From contig NZ_JACCAC010000001.1 in NCBI RefSeq assembly GCF_013409425.1, forward strand, positions 310,001 to 374,000: a stretch of DNA of 64,000 nt. Reading direction: 5' to 3'. The number at the start of each line of letters is the position of its first letter. The first letter of the stretch is position 1. Position numbers and translations under genes: made by a program. The notes under the pieces were generated by a model, which made no database searches, had not been told where the DNA came from, and saw nothing but the letters and a program-made list of their open reading frames with translations. Positions 45,372-53,817 of this stretch are shown in pieces. Source of the DNA: Nocardioides perillae (GTDB lineage: Bacteria; Actinomycetota; Actinomycetes; Propionibacteriales; Nocardioidaceae).

Positions 45372-46166
45372 TCAGCGGTCGCGGGAGAGGAAGGCCGCCA
45401 TCGCCTCACGGGCCTCCTCGGAGCCGAAGAGGCGGGCGGAGGTGGCCGCGACGTCGTCGGCCTGCGCCTCGAGGCGGGCGAGCAGGTCGCGCGCGAGGAG
45501 CGCCTTGGTCTCGCGGATGCCTTGCGGCGCACCGGTGGCGAGCGAGGCGACCAGCGCGGTGGCCTCCTCCTCGAGCCGCTCTCCGGGGACGGCGCGGGTG
45601 ACGAGCCCCCAGCGCTCGGCCTGGGCAGCGTCGAAGACCTCGCCGCCCAGCGCGGCGAGCGCGGCGCCGCGGGAGGTCATGCGCGGGAGGACCGTGAGCG
45701 AGATGACCGCCGGCGCCAGGCCGAGCTTGACCTCGGTCAGCGCGAGGGTGGCGTCCTCCGCGGCGAGCACGACGTCGGCCGCCGCGACCAGCCCGATGCC
45801 GCCGGCGCGCACCGGACCGCCCAGCACCACCACGACCGCCTTCGTCGAGGACACGATGCGGCGCTGCAGGTCGACGATGGCGCGGGTGCCCTCCTCCATG
45901 CCGCCCTCGCGGGCCTCCGACATGTCGGCGCCCGAGCAGAAGACGCGACCGGAGGAGCGGAGCACGACGACGCGGACGGCCGGGTCGGCCTCCGCCCGCT
46001 CCAGCGCCTCGCGCAGCCCGGTGAGCAGGCGGCGCGAGAGGGCGTTGCGGTTGTGCGGCGAGTCGAGGGTGACGGTGGCGACGGTGCCGGGGAGCCCGTC
46101 GGGACCCCCCACCTCGTAGCGGACGAGCTCGGCCTCGGGTGCAGTGGAGTCGGTCACGCCGGGCAT
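45372..46166 (-). CDS. Enoyl-CoA hydratase/isomerase family protein
   Basis: 264 residues, crotonase fold. SPHNRNALSRRLLTGLREAL and FCSGADMSEAR (oxyanion hole) are clear. The active-site segment reads AGGIGLVAAADVVLAAEDA followed by TEVKLGLAPAVIS: the first catalytic Glu of classic hydratases is absent, the second (TEVKLG) is kept. This pattern occurs in methylglutaconyl-CoA-hydratase-type (LiuC) members, so leucine or isoprenoid breakdown is possible. ATG 46166 is used; GTG 46157 is an alternative start. No obvious -10 box. Confidence 0.85.
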   Translation of the reverse strand: MPGVTDSTAPEAELVRYEVGGPDGLPGTVATVTLDSPHNRNALSRRLLTGLREALERAEADPAVRVVVLRSSGRVFCSGADMSEAREGGMEEGTRAIVDLQRRIVSSTKAVVVVLGGPVRAGGIGLVAAADVVLAAEDATLALTEVKLGLAPAVISLTVLPRMTSRGAALAALGGEVFDAAQAERWGLVTRAVPGERLEEEATALVASLATGAPQGIRETKALLARDLLARLEAQADDVAATSARLFGSEEAREAMAAFLSRDR

Positions 46167-46218
46167 CCTGCCAGCCGTCGGCGCCCATCCGGAGCGGTGA
46201 CCGCGACGAACCACGGAC

Positions 46219-47874
46219 ATGGCCTCACCCCTGCAGTCCCGCGCCCTCCACGCCCTGGTCGGCGTGCTCGCCACCGTGACCGGCATGGCCGCCGGGCACC
46301 TCGTGGCGGCCCTGCTCGACCCGTCGGCCTCCCCCGTGGTCGCGGTCGGATCGGAGGTCATCGACCGCACGCCGACGCCGGTGAAGACCTGGGCGATCGA
46401 CCAGTTCGGCAACGCCGACAAGCCCATCCTCATCGGCAGCGTCATCGTGGTGACCCTGATCCTGGCCGCCGTCGCCGGCATCCTGGCCCGGCGGCGCCGC
46501 GCCGCGGGCACGGTCCTGCTCCTGGTGCTGGTCGGGGCCGCCGGAGCCGCCGCGATGCTGCGCCCCACCGCCACCGTCGTCGACCTGCTGCCCGCGCTGG
46601 CCACCGCCGCGGTCGGCGTCGGCGTCTTCTGGCTGCTGCTCGCGCGGATCCCCGCGCGTCGAGCGCCGGACGCCGCGGCCGACGCCGCACCCGCCGCCGA
46701 CGCCTCGCCCGGCGCCCCGGTGACGAGCGACGCCGGCGCCACCCCCGCCGCGCGCCCCGACGTGATGGTGCCCGGCGGCGCCCGCCGGGCGGAGCGGCCG
46801 TCGGCGTCGCGCCGCGGCTTCCTCGTGCTGGCCGGTGCCACCACCGCCGCAGCCGCCGTGATGGCGGGAGCGGGCGAGCTCATCGGCCGGGCGGGTCGCG
46901 CGATCAGCGTCGCGCTGCCGCGCCCCGCCCAGCCGATCCCCGCACTGCCCACCGGCCTGGAGGAGCGCTTCGAGGGCATCAGCCCCTTCCAGACCCCGCG
47001 CGAGGACTTCTACCGCGTCGACATCAACCTGACCGTGCCGGTCGTCGACGAGTCGACGTGGCGGCTCACGGTCGACGGCGACGTCGAGGAGCCCTACACC
47101 CTCAGCTTCGACGAGCTGCTCGAGATGCCGCTGGTCGAGCGCGACATCACGATGACCTGCGTCAGCAACAACGTCGGCGGACCGTACGTCGGCTCCGCTC
47201 GGTGGCTGGGCGTCCCGATGCGGGAGATCCTCGCGCGTGCCCGACCCAGCGGCAGCGCCGACGCGGTGCTCTCCACCGCGGTCGACGGCTTCACCATCTC
47301 CACCCCGCTCGACGTGCTCACCGACCCGGGCCGCGACGCGCTGGTCGTCGTGGGCATGAACGGCGAGCCGCTGCCTCGCGAGCACGGCTTCCCGGTGCGG
47401 ATGATCACGCCGGGCATCTACGGCTACGTCGGCGCCACGAAGTGGCTGGAGCGCCTGACGGTCACCCGCTTCGACGAGGTGGAGGCCTACTGGACCGAGC
47501 GCGGCTGGGACGTCGAGGCCCCGATCAAGATGTCGAGCCGCATCGACACCCCGCAGTCACTCTCGCGCATCCCCGCGGGCGAGACCGTCATCGGCGGTGT
47601 GGCCTGGGCGCAGCCGGTCGGCGTCGCGAAGGTCGAGATCGCCGTCGACGGCGGCGAGTGGCAGGAGTGCGAGCTCGGGCCGGCCGCCGAGACCGACGAC
47701 AACCCGGGCGACTACTGGCGCCAGTGGTTCCACGTCACCCAGCTCGACGAGGGCCAGCACCGCTTCGTGGTGCGCTGCACCAACGACGACGGCCAGGTGC
47801 AGACCGACGTCAAGGCCGACGACTTCCCCAACGGCTCCTCGGGCCTGCACAACATCCTGGTGATCGCCGAGTAG
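46219..47874 (+). CDS. Membrane-anchored sulfite-oxidase-family molybdopterin enzyme
   Basis: 551 residues. Four membrane helices (about 9-32, 70-90, 97-113, 120-142), a Pro/Ala-rich linker, then SRRGFLVLAGATTAAA (196-211), which looks like a twin-arginine signal inside the chain. The catalytic part (about 245-551) has EDFYRVDINLTVPVVDES, the molybdenum ligand Cys314 in MTCVSNNVGG, GFPVRMITPGIYGY and WLERLTVTRFD, then a Mo-co dimerisation domain. Oxidoreductase facing the outside of the membrane; substrate unknown. Divergent from the enoyl-CoA hydratase, 52-bp gap. Confidence 0.88.
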   Translation: MASPLQSRALHALVGVLATVTGMAAGHLVAALLDPSASPVVAVGSEVIDRTPTPVKTWAIDQFGNADKPILIGSVIVVTLILAAVAGILARRRRAAGTVLLLVLVGAAGAAAMLRPTATVVDLLPALATAAVGVGVFWLLLARIPARRAPDAAADAAPAADASPGAPVTSDAGATPAARPDVMVPGGARRAERPSASRRGFLVLAGATTAAAAVMAGAGELIGRAGRAISVALPRPAQPIPALPTGLEERFEGISPFQTPREDFYRVDINLTVPVVDESTWRLTVDGDVEEPYTLSFDELLEMPLVERDITMTCVSNNVGGPYVGSARWLGVPMREILARARPSGSADAVLSTAVDGFTISTPLDVLTDPGRDALVVVGMNGEPLPREHGFPVRMITPGIYGYVGATKWLERLTVTRFDEVEAYWTERGWDVEAPIKMSSRIDTPQSLSRIPAGETVIGGVAWAQPVGVAKVEIAVDGGEWQECELGPAAETDDNPGDYWRQWFHVTQLDEGQHRFVVRCTNDDGQVQTDVKADDFPNGSSGLHNILVIAE

Positions 47875-47897
47875 TCCGGACGCCGACCGCCGCGCGC

Positions 47898-47934
47898 ACG
47901 GAGCCGCCGTACCCCTCGGGTGCGGCGGCTCCGT
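47898..47934 (+). terminator. Terminator hairpin after the molybdopterin enzyme gene
   Basis: A 17-bp stem (47898-47914 with 47918-47934, one T-G pair) and a 3-base loop, 24 bases after the stop codon. Confidence 0.7.
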
Positions 47935-48003
47935 CGCGTCCGGCGGTCTCGACACGCGCGCTGCGCCGGGTGACCCGGGCCACAGAAAAACCGGCACATC
48001 CAC

Positions 48004-48030
48004 CAATCCAGGCGAACAGCAGACCCGAAC
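48004..48030 (+). promoter_or_regulatory. Possible SigK-type promoter of the fasciclin gene
   Basis: CAATCC (48004-48009) and CCGAAC (48025-48030) resemble the mycobacterial SigK elements CCATCC and CCGAAT (from memory), one change each, but with a 15-base spacer, one shorter than reported. A ribosome-binding site GGAAGG (48056-48061) lies 10 bases before the ATG. The sigK-like gene is directly downstream. Confidence 0.35.
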
Positions 48031-48071
48031 TACCGACGTACGTTCCCCCACGACCGGAAGGTTGCACTGAC

Positions 48072-48722
48072 ATGAAGCGCACCACGCTCCGCAAGACCAG
48101 CGGTCTCGCCGCTGTCGCCCTCTCCCTCTCCATGGGTCTCGCGGCCTGCTCCAGCGAGGAGGAGCCCGCCGACACCGCGTCGGAGGACACCACCTCGGAG
48201 GAGACCCCCGCCGAGGAGCCCAGCGAGGACGCCGGCGAGATGGACCCGGCCGCGCAGGTCTTCGGCCCCGCGTGCAGCGCCGTCCCGCAGGACGGCGAGG
48301 GCTCGCTGACCGGCATGGTCGACGACCCGGTCGCCACCGCCGCCAGCAACAACCCGCTGCTCTCCACCCTGGTCACCGCGGTCCAGGCCGCCGACCTGGT
48401 CGAGACCCTCAACACCGCCCCGGCCCTGACGGTGTTCGCGCCCTACAACGACGCGTTCGCCGCCATCCCCGAGGCCGACCTCAACGCGCTGCTCGAGGAC
48501 AAGGAGGCCCTGACCAACGTGCTCGGCCACCACGTCCTCGGTGAGCAGGTCGCCCCGGAGAACCTCTCGGGCGAGTTCGAGACCTTCGTGGGCACCACCC
48601 TCACCGTCAACGGTGAGGGCGAGGCCGCCACCATCGGCGACGAGGAGGCCGCGATCCTCTGCGGCAACATCCCCACCGCCAACGCGACGGTCTACGTCAT
48701 CGACACCGTCCTGATGCCCTGA
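48072..48722 (+). CDS. Fasciclin-domain lipoprotein (MPT83/MPT70-like)
   Basis: 216 residues. A signal peptide with lipobox LAAC (cysteine about residue 26), an acidic Glu/Thr/Ser spacer (about 28-60), then one fasciclin (FAS1) domain: NPLLSTLVTAVQAADLVETL, LTVFAPYNDAFAAIP, and the YH-like LGHHVLGEQV, ending ATVYVIDTVLMP. It is exported and lipid-anchored, with an adhesive or envelope role by family. In mycobacteria such proteins (MPT70/MPT83) are controlled by SigK; here the sigK-rskA pair follows on the same strand 43 bp on. Confidence 0.9.
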   Translation: MKRTTLRKTSGLAAVALSLSMGLAACSSEEEPADTASEDTTSEETPAEEPSEDAGEMDPAAQVFGPACSAVPQDGEGSLTGMVDDPVATAASNNPLLSTLVTAVQAADLVETLNTAPALTVFAPYNDAFAAIPEADLNALLEDKEALTNVLGHHVLGEQVAPENLSGEFETFVGTTLTVNGEGEAATIGDEEAAILCGNIPTANATVYVIDTVLMP

Positions 48723-48758
48723 TCGGGTTCTCTTCCCCCGATCTTCAGGTTCATCCGG

Positions 48759-48764
48759 GATAGT
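48759..48764 (+). promoter_or_regulatory. Candidate -10 of the sigK operon
   Basis: GATAGT ends 7 bases before GTG 48772, which would make the sigK mRNA leaderless and shift the start two codons from ATG 48766. Confidence 0.4.
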
Positions 48765-48765
48765 C

Positions 48766-49392
48766 ATGTCCGTGGACCAGATCAGACCGGGCTCGGCCGG
48801 CGTCCCCTCCCCGGAGGGGACGCCGGTCGGCGGTCCGGCAGCCGACGCCCAGCGCCTCGCCGCGCTCCTGACCCGCAGCGGTCAGGGTGACGAGCGAGCC
48901 TTCGCCGAGCTGTACGACGCGGTGTCCGGCCGCGCCTACGGCCTGGCCGTGCGGGTCCTGCGCGACCCGAGCCAGGCCGAGGAGGTCGTGCAGGAGGCCC
49001 TGCTCGAGGTCTGGCGCACCGCCCCGCGCTACGACGCGGAGCGTGGCAGCGCCACCTCGTGGATCCTCACGATCGTGCACCGCCGCTCCGTCGACCGGGT
49101 CCGCTCGGCCGAGGCGAGCACGCGTCGCGACACCAGCTACCACCAGCAGAACCACGCGGTCGCGCACGACGCGACCGCGGAGGCCGCCCAGGCCTCGCTC
49201 GAGGCGCACCGGGTCCGCAAGGCCCTGACCGCCCTCACCCCGGTCCAGCGCGAGGCGCTCGAGCTGGCCTACTTCGGGGGCCTCACGCACACAGAAGTGG
49301 CGAGCACGCTCGGCCTCCCGGTCGGCACCGCCAAGACCCGCATCCGCGACGGACTGATCCGGTTGCGCGACACGATGGGAGTGGGCCAGTGA
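48766..49392 (+). CDS. sigK: ECF sigma factor, SigK-like
   Basis: 208 residues. Region 2 (FAELYDAVSGRAYGLAVRVL, then DPSQAEEVVQEALLEVWRTA and GSATSWILTIVHRRSVDRVR) and region 4 (LTPVQREALELAYFGGLTHT, then EVASTLGLPVGTAKTRIRDG) are complete. Next is its anti-sigma factor, overlapping by 4 bases, and then the same envelope-lipid genes found beside mycobacterial sigK (Rv0444c-Rv0449c). ATG 48766 and GTG 48772 are both possible starts; the latter fits a leaderless promoter. The 5' coding part holds a large hairpin (48797-48826). Confidence 0.92.
   Translation: MSVDQIRPGSAGVPSPEGTPVGGPAADAQRLAALLTRSGQGDERAFAELYDAVSGRAYGLAVRVLRDPSQAEEVVQEALLEVWRTAPRYDAERGSATSWILTIVHRRSVDRVRSAEASTRRDTSYHQQNHAVAHDATAEAAQASLEAHRVRKALTALTPVQREALELAYFGGLTHTEVASTLGLPVGTAKTRIRDGLIRLRDTMGVGQ
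48797..48826 (+). other. Perfect 14-bp hairpin inside the 5' end of sigK
   Basis: CCGGCGTCCCCTCC (48797-48810) pairs completely with 48813-48826 across a 2-base loop, and wobble and Watson-Crick pairs extend it to about 48793-48830. It lies 25-55 bases after the predicted transcription start and encodes a Pro/Gly segment (AGVPSPEGTPVGG) before region 2. Confidence 0.6.
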
Positions 49393-50261
49393 CGAACCCT
49401 GCGCCTGCCGACGTCCACGCTCTCGTGGGCGCCTACGCGATCGACGCCCTCGACGGCGACGAGCGCACCGACTTCGAGGCCCACCTCGCCGCGTGCGGCG
49501 AGTGCCAGGCCGAGGTCGCCAGCCTGCGGGAGGCCGCCTCCGCGCTCCCGGCGACCACCGAGCTGCGTGCCCCCGCGCAGGTCCGGGCCCGCCTCCTCGC
49601 CTCCCTCGGCGCGCAGGACCCCGCTCCCGTGCGCACCGCCGCTCCTGCTGCAGGCGCCCGCGCTGCGGGCACGACCGTCGCGAGCACCCCTGCCGCGACG
49701 GCCCCGGTGGTCCAGCCCGTGGCGACCCACGAGGTGCCGCTGCCCGCCGCGACCGCCTTCGGCGACGACGTCGTGGTGCTGCCCAAGCGCAAGGTCCGCC
49801 TCGCCGCCCTCGCCGTCGCCGCCTCGATCGTCGCGGCCGCGGCCGTCGGCTCCACCATCGTCGACGAGCTGCAGCACGACGACCCGCCGCCCGCCGCCGC
49901 GCCGTCCCTGGCCGACCGCATCCTCGCCGCCGAGGACGCCGAGGAGGTCGCCATCACCTTCGACGACGGTGCCAAGGCCACGGTGGTCCGCTCCAGCGCG
50001 CTCGGCCGCGCGCTGATCGTCACCGAGAACATGCCGGCCCCGCCGCCCGACTCCGTCTACCAGCTGTGGTTCGAGGACAAGGAGGAGGGGATGGTCTCGG
50101 CCGGGGTCATGCCGACCGTCTCCGACCAGACCTTCCTGCTCCAGGGCCGCGCCCAGGACGCCAACGCGGTCGGCATCACCGTCGAGCCCGCCGGTGGCTC
50201 GGTGCTGCCGAGCACGCAGCAGACGGTCGCCCTGTTCGAGTTCGACCCGGCAGGGGCGTGA
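49389..50261 (+). CDS. rskA: Anti-sigma-K factor (RskA-like)
   Basis: 290 residues. The cytoplasmic N-terminus has the zinc anti-sigma motif His32-x3-Cys36-x2-Cys39 (AHLAACGECQ). A Pro/Ala/Thr linker, one membrane helix (137-158) and the outer RskA domain follow (ending in SVYQLWFEDKEEGMVSAGVM and VGITVEPAGGSVLPS). It holds SigK inactive at the membrane until proteolysis. GTG start overlaps the sigK stop (GTGA) and its own stop overlaps the next gene. Confidence 0.93.
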   Translation: MTNPAPADVHALVGAYAIDALDGDERTDFEAHLAACGECQAEVASLREAASALPATTELRAPAQVRARLLASLGAQDPAPVRTAAPAAGARAAGTTVASTPAATAPVVQPVATHEVPLPAATAFGDDVVVLPKRKVRLAALAVAASIVAAAAVGSTIVDELQHDDPPPAAAPSLADRILAAEDAEEVAITFDDGAKATVVRSSALGRALIVTENMPAPPPDSVYQLWFEDKEEGMVSAGVMPTVSDQTFLLQGRAQDANAVGITVEPAGGSVLPSTQQTVALFEFDPAGA

Positions 50262-52426
50262 GCACCCCCCGGCCGGAGCGTGTCGCCGTCGTCGGGTCGG
50301 GCGTCGCGGGTCTCCTCGCGGCGCACGTCCTGGCGAAGCGCTGCCACGTCACGCTCTTCGAGGCCGACTCCCGGCTCGGCGGCCACGCGGACACCCACGT
50401 CGTCGACGGCATCGCGGTCGACACCGGCTTCATCGTCCACAACGAGCGGACCTACCCGCACCTGCTGCGGCTCTTCCGCGAGCTCGGGGTCGACACCCAG
50501 GACTCCGAGATGTCGATGTCGGTGCGCGACGACGTCCTCGGCCTGGAGTACGCCGGAGCCTTGGGTCCTGCTGGTCTGTTCCCCACCCGGGCAAACCTCA
50601 TGCGCCGTGACTACCTGCGAATGCTGGTGGAGGTCCCGCGCTTCCACCGCATGGCCCGGCGCCTGCTCGAGACCGACGAGACCGGTGACGGCCTCGAGAC
50701 GCTCGGCGCGTTCCTCGACCGCGGCCGCTTCACCCCCCTCTTCCGCACCCACTTCGTGGAGAGCCTCGTGGCCTGCGTGTGGTCGTGCGACCCCGCGCTG
50801 GCGCTGGACTACCCCGCGCGCTACCTCTTCACCTTCCTGCAGCACCACGGCATGCTCGCCGTCTTCGGCTCGCCGACGTGGCGCACGGTGACGGGCGGCT
50901 CCCACGAGTACGTCCACCGCGTCGCCGCCGGCCTCCACGACGTCCGCGTCGGCACCAAGGTGACCTCGCTGCTCGAGCGCCCCGACGGCGTCGAGGTCAC
51001 CGACGGCAACGGCGAGGTCACGACCTTCGACGCGGTGGTCGTCGCCACCCACCCGCACCAGGCGCTGGCGATGCTCGCCGAGCCCACCGCGGTGCAGCGC
51101 GAGGTGCTCTCCGCGATCACCTACTCGCCCAACACCACGCAGCTGCACACCGACGAGTCGCTGCTGCCGAGCGCCCCGCGTGCCCGCGCATCGTGGAACT
51201 ACCTGCGCCGCCCCGACGACGACCCGCTCGGCGCCGTGACCGTCACCTACGACCTCACCCGCCTCATGCGGCTACCGTCGCCCACCTCGGGCCCGCACGC
51301 CGGCAAGCGCTTCCTGGTCACCCTCGGCGGCACCGACCTCGTCGACCCGGCCACCGTGATCGACACGATGGAGTACGAGCACCCGCTCTACACCCCCGCG
51401 TCCGTCGCCGCCCAGCGCCGGCTGCCCGAGTGCGACTCCGACCGCGTCGTCTTCGCCGGCGCCTGGCACGGCTGGGGGTTCCACGAGGACGGCGCCCGCT
51501 CCGGCGTCGCGGCCGCCGCGCGCCTGGGCGTGACGTGGGACGACGCGGCTCCCGTCGGGGCTGGCCCTGCGGGCCACCTGCGCGAGGGCCCCCGAGAGCC
51601 GAACCACCCCTCTCCGCTCGTTCCTCGCTCCGAGGGGGGCCAGGCCCATCCACGGCTCCCGAGGACCCTCGCTCCGGCGTCCCTCCGGGCCGGGTCCGGC
51701 GGGCGTCGCACGGCCCTGCACACCCCGGCGCTCTACGACGCGTCGATCGTCCACGTGCGCCGGAGGCCTCTCCTGCGTCGTTTCGAGCAGCGCTCGACGG
51801 TGTGGCTGGTCGACCTCGACGCGCTGCCCGACCACGGGGTGCTGGGGCGCTTCGAGGCGCGCGACCACCTGGGCGACCCGGGCCGCTCCATCCGCGACAA
51901 CGTCGCGCACTTCCTCTCGCTGCACGGCATCGCGCTGGACAGCGAGGAGCGCGGACGCGGGCGGGTGCGGATGGCCGCCAACGCGCGGGCGCTCGGCTTC
52001 TGCTTCAACCCGATCAGCGTGCACTGGTGCCACGCCGGCGACGGCGAGCTGCTGGCGGTCGTCGTGGAGGTGCACAACACCTACGGCGACCGCCACGCCT
52101 ACCTCGTGCACCCCGACGAGCAGGGCCGGGCGCAGGTCGACAAGGCGATGTACGTCTCGCCGTTCCACGGCACCGACGGGCACTACGAGGTGGCGGTGCC
52201 GCTGCCGGGCGAGCGGCTCGACGTGGCCGTCACGCTCCACTCCGACGACGGTGCCGTCTTCAGCGCGAGGCTCTCGGGCGCGCGGGCGGCGCACTCCCCT
52301 CGCAGGGCGGCCCCCGCGGCCCTGCGCGGCTGGCTGCAGATCCACGCCCACGGCGTCGCCCTCTGGGCGCGGCGCCTGCCGGTGCGGCCGCGACCCGAGC
52401 ACCCACGACAGGAGGGCGTCCGATGA
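50258..52426 (+). CDS. FAD oxidoreductase fused to DUF1365
   Basis: 722 residues in one open frame. Residues 1-430 are a FAD-dependent amine-oxidase-family protein (VAVVGSGVAGLLAAHVLAKR, VDTGFIVHNERTYPHLLRLF, WHGWGFHEDGARSG at the end), like Rv0449c. Residues about 486-722 are DUF1365 (ALYDASIVHVRRRPLLRRFE, LGFCFNPISVHWCH, KAMYVSPFHGTDGHYEV), like Rv0448c. The linker (431-485) is Pro/Arg/Gly-rich and reads like translated intergenic DNA. There is no ATG or GTG in the linker, so the DUF1365 part cannot easily start alone. In mycobacteria these are two genes. GTG start overlaps the rskA stop. Confidence 0.88.
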   Translation: MSTPRPERVAVVGSGVAGLLAAHVLAKRCHVTLFEADSRLGGHADTHVVDGIAVDTGFIVHNERTYPHLLRLFRELGVDTQDSEMSMSVRDDVLGLEYAGALGPAGLFPTRANLMRRDYLRMLVEVPRFHRMARRLLETDETGDGLETLGAFLDRGRFTPLFRTHFVESLVACVWSCDPALALDYPARYLFTFLQHHGMLAVFGSPTWRTVTGGSHEYVHRVAAGLHDVRVGTKVTSLLERPDGVEVTDGNGEVTTFDAVVVATHPHQALAMLAEPTAVQREVLSAITYSPNTTQLHTDESLLPSAPRARASWNYLRRPDDDPLGAVTVTYDLTRLMRLPSPTSGPHAGKRFLVTLGGTDLVDPATVIDTMEYEHPLYTPASVAAQRRLPECDSDRVVFAGAWHGWGFHEDGARSGVAAAARLGVTWDDAAPVGAGPAGHLREGPREPNHPSPLVPRSEGGQAHPRLPRTLAPASLRAGSGGRRTALHTPALYDASIVHVRRRPLLRRFEQRSTVWLVDLDALPDHGVLGRFEARDHLGDPGRSIRDNVAHFLSLHGIALDSEERGRGRVRMAANARALGFCFNPISVHWCHAGDGELLAVVVEVHNTYGDRHAYLVHPDEQGRAQVDKAMYVSPFHGTDGHYEVAVPLPGERLDVAVTLHSDDGAVFSARLSGARAAHSPRRAAPAALRGWLQIHAHGVALWARRLPVRPRPEHPRQEGVR

Positions 52427-53817
52427 CGACCGACTCCCGCACCCCCGCCCCGCAGGCCGCGACGGGACTCGAGCCCGCGCCGGGCACCCGCCGACCCGCC
52501 GGGCTGCCCGCGGGCGACCCGCGCCCCGACCCGGCGACCTGGCAGGTGCTCGGCCCCGTGCCGCGCGGGCCGCGGGCAGCCGTGGCCGCCCGCATCGCGC
52601 GCCGCATCTTCCGCGCGGCCGTGAGCCGCCTGCACGTGACGGTCCACCTGCCCGGCGAGACCCTCGGCCGCGGCGGCCCGTCGATGGTCGTGCGCCGCCC
52701 CGACGAGTTCTTCGCCCGCCTCGGGAGCGACGGCCTCATCGGCTTCGGCGAGGCCTACATGACCGGCGCCTGGGAGTCCGAGGACGCCGGAGGCTTCCTC
52801 GCCGTGCTGGCCGCGCAGATGGGCGAGCTCGTGCCCGAGCCGCTGCAGCGGCTGCGCGCGGCCTACGTCCGGCGACCCCCGCGGCACCAGCAGAACACGC
52901 AGGACAACACGCGCGGCAACATCTCGCACCACTACGACCTGTCGAACGCGATGTTCGAGCTGTTCCTCGACCCGACGCTCACCTACTCCTCCGCGCTCTT
53001 CGACACCCGCGTGCTGCCCTCGCCGACCGACCACCGCGCCGGCGGCGTGCAGGTCGCGACCCCGCCGGGCCCGCAGCCGGTCGACGACGCGCTGCTCACC
53101 GAGGCCCAGGGACGCAAGATCGAGCGGCTGCTGGACGCCACCGGCGTGACCGCGGGCATCCGGGTGCTCGAGATCGGCACCGGCTGGGGCGAGCTGGCGA
53201 TCCGCGCGGCGCGCCGGGGCGCGACCGTGCACTCCGTGACGCTCTCGACCGAGCAGCAGGCGCTGGCGCAGCAGCGCATCGCGGCCGCCGGGCTCGCCGA
53301 CCGGGTCACCGTCGAGCTGTGCGACTACCGCAGCGTCACCGGCACCTACGACGCCGTGGTCTCGGTGGAGATGGTCGAGGCGGTGGGCTGGGAGTTCTGG
53401 CCGACCTACTTCGCGACCATCGACGCCCGCCTCGCGCCGGGCGGCCGCGCGGGGGTGCAGGCGATCCTCATGCCCCACGACCGGATGCTCGCCACCCGCC
53501 GCACCTGGACCTGGATCAACAAGTACATCTTCCCCGGCGGCTTCCTGCCGTCGGTCGAGGCGGTCGACGAGGCGGTGCGCGAGCACACCTCGCTGCGCCT
53601 GACCGGCCGCACCAGCTTCGGCAGCCACTACGCCGAGACGCTGCGCCAGTGGGACGTCCGCTTCCTCGCCCACGCCGACGACGTGCGAGGCCTCGGCTTC
53701 GACGACACCTTCCTGCGGATGTGGCACCTCTACCTCGAGTACTCCCGCGCCGGCTTCGCCTCGGGCTACCTCGACGTCGAGCAGATGATCTTCACCCGAC
53801 CCGAGGAGACCCGGTGA
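52423..53817 (+). CDS. Cyclopropane-fatty-acid-synthase-type methyltransferase 1
   Basis: 464 residues. An N-terminal CFA domain (RAAVSRLHVTVHLPG to GAWESEDAGGFLAVL) and the methyltransferase domain with NISHHYDLSNAMFELFLDPT, the SAM motif VLEIGTGWGELAIRAARRG, and ATRRTWTWINKYIFPGGFLP, typical of the UfaA1 (Rv0447c) branch. It adds a methylene or methyl group to membrane lipid acyl chains. ATG start overlaps the stop of the FAD/DUF1365 fusion (ATGA). The FAD protein could reduce a methylene product to a methyl branch (inference from known pairs of this kind). Confidence 0.9.
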   Translation: MTTDSRTPAPQAATGLEPAPGTRRPAGLPAGDPRPDPATWQVLGPVPRGPRAAVAARIARRIFRAAVSRLHVTVHLPGETLGRGGPSMVVRRPDEFFARLGSDGLIGFGEAYMTGAWESEDAGGFLAVLAAQMGELVPEPLQRLRAAYVRRPPRHQQNTQDNTRGNISHHYDLSNAMFELFLDPTLTYSSALFDTRVLPSPTDHRAGGVQVATPPGPQPVDDALLTEAQGRKIERLLDATGVTAGIRVLEIGTGWGELAIRAARRGATVHSVTLSTEQQALAQQRIAAAGLADRVTVELCDYRSVTGTYDAVVSVEMVEAVGWEFWPTYFATIDARLAPGGRAGVQAILMPHDRMLATRRTWTWINKYIFPGGFLPSVEAVDEAVREHTSLRLTGRTSFGSHYAETLRQWDVRFLAHADDVRGLGFDDTFLRMWHLYLEYSRAGFASGYLDVEQMIFTRPEETR

